From Pithys albifrons albifrons (taxonomy: Eukaryota > Chordata > Aves > Passeriformes > Thamnophilidae), in assembly GCF_047495875.1 (NCBI RefSeq), contig NC_092459.1, positions 38,049,490 to 38,113,489 on the forward strand: a DNA stretch of 64,000 bases, in the 5' to 3' direction. Positions 61,929-64,000 of the stretch are shown here, piece by piece (positions within the stretch are counted from its first letter, which is position 1; each line of letters opens with the position of its first letter). The position numbers and the translations under genes were made by a program. Under the pieces are notes generated by a model. The model made no database searches and had not been told where the DNA came from. It saw only the letters and a program-made list of their open reading frames with translations.

Positions 61929-62001
61929 AGTCCCATGGTGTAAAGGAGAGCACTCTGGACTCTGAACCCCAAGGACCTGAGTTCGAGTCTCAGTAGGGAC
62001 C
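61929..62001 (+). pseudogene. tRNA-Gln-like sequence (anticodon position CTG)
   Basis: It matches tRNA-Gln closely at the acceptor and D arm (GTCCCATGGTGTAA), the anticodon arm (GCACTCTGGACTCTGAA, loop CTCTGAA with CTG) and the T arm (GAGTTCGAGTCTC). The 3' end GGGACC pairs with GTCCC. The internal A box (TGGTGTAAAGG) and B box (GTTCGAGTC, 61981-61989) are intact by consensus. The 3' side of the anticodon stem (CCCCAAG) no longer pairs properly, so it is a tRNA-derived relic and not a working tRNA gene. Confidence 0.85.
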
Positions 62002-62027
62002 ATCTCCTGGCAGTTCAATGCCTCCCT

Positions 62028-62093
62028 GCCATCCAATCCCGTCAGATCTTGGATGCTCAGCAGGGTCAGCCCTGGTTAGTACCAGGTGCTGTG
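62028..62093 (+). pseudogene. 5S-rRNA-like segment with internal deletion
   Basis: ATCCCGTCAGATCTTGGATGC, then CAGCAGGGTCAGCCCTGGTTAGTAC, closely follows the middle of vertebrate 5S rRNA, including its internal control region A box. It then jumps straight to CAGGTGCTGT, the 3' end of 5S, omitting about 30 bases (the C-box part). It is in the same orientation as the tRNA-like segment, about 26 bases after it. Confidence 0.8.
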
Positions 62094-62277
62094 ACAGTCC
62101 TGAGGACTTTACTGTCACTGTTCAAGCTTGCTCAGCTGTGACAGATGGACCTTAGGACTTAAACGCTGTGCCTCACCTGAAAAATCCACTGCACAGGCTG
62201 GGAGGGCACACCCACGTGGGGAGAACCCTTCCCAAATCTTCATTTCTGAAGTTTGGCCATACATTCTACTACACATA

Positions 62278-62325
62278 TCCACCCTCCCACACCCATCCTT
62301 CCCACCCCCCTTCCCCCCCCTCCCC
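62278..62325. repeat. C-rich tract (G-quadruplex potential on the minus strand)
   Basis: CCC-rich runs culminate in CCCACCCCCCTTCCCCCCCC and TCCCC. The minus strand carries at least five runs of three or more G separated by one to a few bases. Confidence 0.8.
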
Positions 62326-62330
62326 GAATA

Positions 62331-63837
62331 ACTAGTGGGGAACAGATGATTTATCCTTTATTTACTTATTTTTACATAAACCTTTTAGCTGCAAAATGTA
62401 CACAACTGAAATTAAGTCCTAGAATAATAATATGAGCTGGTTTGGGGTGGGAAGCAGAAAGGTTGGAGTATGGTGGTCAAAACTGTATTAACTCTACAGG
62501 AACCTTGCAATATTTTTCAAAATACACTGAAAATTTTCCTGCAGACTGGGCTCCATTCCCTTTCACAGAGAAACTCATGTTTCTATTCTGATGTTAATGA
62601 ACTTTCCTTCCCCTCATTCTATAAAAATCACCTTTTTCTGTGATATGAAATTACCTTTGCCTGCACTGTGGCATAAAGGGTGTGATTTACCTGAGACCAC
62701 ACAAGAAAGCTGAAGCAGAGAAATTCACTGACCTTCCATTGTGATTAAAGTAGCAGTCACTAAATTGTCTCATCTTTTTCCTAAGTAGAAGCTGGCCAAT
62801 TATTTTTGAAATAGCTATGCAAATACATAAATAATCCAGAAGAAGAATCTATAAATAAAAATATAAACAATTCATACTCACTGAATTTGGGATAATTCCA
62901 TTAGTTTGGATGAAAACTTCAGCTGCTTTAAATCAGAGTTGCTGAGGTCTGAATAAAGCATAAAGCAATTCTGATTAATGGTTCTAGGTAAGGATCTCAT
63001 CTTTTCCCTCATTCAAGTATTAGTCCTGGTAACAATGAATCCTTTAATTCTGTATTTTAATGATGTTCTCAATTGAAAACTACTCCTACTCCTTCGATTC
63101 TATGCAACCATGCTAATTTATTTCAAGGTAGAATCTGGCCTGATGCTTCCTGTGACAGGAAATCAGGTTTCTACCATTTGTCTACAGAGCTATGCCAGCT
63201 GGCCTTTTCAGCTCAGTTTTCAAGACCGAAAAAGCCCATGTTTCTTGCTGAAGTCAAAATAAGACAAGAAATTTGTGAGGATGGGCCATTCAAGAAAAAA
63301 AGTAGGGGCTGGCATTTTCTATAAACTCTATTTTTAATTAATTAAAAAACCTCAAGAAAATGAAAACAAAATACATAAACCATCCCCCCAATAGATAGAT
63401 GTAAATAAGTCTAAAGACATGTTTTACAGAGAAATTATGTCAATATGTTCACAATATGTAGAGCTTTCAAATAAAATTTTTCTTAGCCAAAAATGTCCAG
63501 CTCAGCAAAAAAAGGTGTGGGGACAATTTCTTTCTTTCTTAATAAACCTGTGAATAAGTCTTATGAGTGCCAACTATATTTTCTATTATCTTTGTGTCTA
63601 ATTTCTGATGAATATGCTGAAGACTTATGTTTTACATGCTTTTTAATTAAAAATAAAATAAAACAAAACAGCAATAATAATTAAAGACAAAACCAAAATC
63701 ACAATATTAACAGCCACTGCTGTCCATGAGAAAATATTAAAGCTGTTATCCTCTAAGCATTCTCTCCCAAATACTTGACAAATAGTTATAAGAATTTGGC
63801 TCATTATTATTGGAAAAAACACTGTCAAGGCACAGGG
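62331..63837. other. Unique AT-rich DNA, no gene recognised
   Basis: I see no exon, RNA gene or mobile element. Short frames lack any motif. Confidence 0.5.
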
Positions 63838-63950
63838 AAAAAAAACAAAACCCAAAACCCGCCAAAATAAACAAACTCCACTCCTCCCAAACCTCCCCCA
63901 AACAAAAAGCAAAACCACCAAAAAGAAAACCCAAACCAAACCTCAACTAC
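63838..63950. repeat. A/C-only low-complexity tract
   Basis: More than 100 bases nearly free of G and T on the plus strand (AAAACCC, CCTCCCCCAAAC, AACCAAACC units). The Phe/Leu/Gly-rich minus-strand frames over it are artefacts of the tract. Confidence 0.8.
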
Positions 63951-64000
63951 TCTACAAGGGAAAATTAATAGGAGCAAAGTGGACATGGGCAGATGTACCA

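Larger units (their letters stand above)
61922..62262 (+). mobile_element. Candidate composite SINE: tRNA-Gln-like head, 5S-rRNA-like middle, unknown tail
   Basis: The order is a tRNA-Gln-like segment (61929-62001), a short linker, a 5S-rRNA-like segment with an internal deletion (about 62028-62093), a stem-forming stretch (GTGACAGT 62091-62098 with ACTGTCAC 62111-62118), and an unrecognised 3' part to about 62262. The octamer ATTCTACT occurs immediately before (61914-61921) and after (62263-62270), which would fit a target duplication. Alternatively the right copy could be a diverged ATTCTATG tail of the kind recognised by CR1 machinery. Two adjacent Pol III modules in the same orientation suggest a SINE rather than two unrelated pseudogenes. 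With one copy in the window, family status is inference. Confidence 0.6.

Noticed and set aside
61929..62001. Functional tRNA-Gln gene
   Set aside because: The anticodon stem is mispaired on its 3' side and the sequence is fused to a 5S-like segment. It is a tRNA-derived relic.
1..64000. CRISPR arrays, bacterial operons or phage
   Set aside because: No spaced identical repeats, ribosome binding sites or dense coding. All recognisable elements are avian.

Overview
This window looks like bird nuclear DNA, most likely from a passerine. It is AT-rich and has no open reading frame that reads as a host protein gene. Its recognisable parts are those of avian genomes: CR1 LINE 3' ends, TG...CA long terminal repeats (LTRs) with TATA boxes and AATAAA signals, and a decayed ERVL-type endogenous retrovirus. 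I see no bacterial features (operons, ribosome binding sites, CRISPR). The window is best read as a gene desert or the inside of a very large intron.

Layout: 1-8.6 kb is unique AT-rich DNA with simple repeats and a 44-bp tandem duplication. A minus-oriented CR1 lies at 8640-9312, and a short CR1 tail at about 15172-15245. A minus-oriented solo LTR of 560 bp lies at 18634-19193. A GC-rich LTR-like block with a polyadenylation signal lies at about 20.09-20.66 kb, and a short LTR fragment at 29957-30055. From 30 to 45 kb is unique DNA with G/T-rich tracts.

From 45.3 to 52.0 kb is a retrovirus-derived cluster. It holds a 450-bp minus-oriented solo LTR (45288-45737) with perfect 6-bp target duplications, a possible second LTR (about 45.91-46.23 kb), and a plus-strand ERVL-like provirus. 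That provirus has a 5' LTR (47324-47850), a primer-binding site matching tRNA-Gln (47856-47873), an upstream open reading frame with hydrophobic segments, and a gag crowded with unrelated tandem repeats (8-aa, 38-aa with TQT motifs, poly-Glu, 10-aa SR-rich, 4-aa SR). It ends with a fused remnant of the protease C-terminus and the first half of reverse transcriptase. It has several frameshifts and stops, lacks the protease and RT active sites, integrase, env and 3' LTR, and is dead as a virus.

From 52 to 64 kb is again unique DNA, except for a composite tRNA-Gln-like plus 5S-rRNA-like element at about 61.92-62.26 kb. It resembles a SINE with two RNA polymerase III modules and is flanked by an 8-bp repeat and a C-rich tract. 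This composite and the repeat-laden gag are the two most interesting things in the window.
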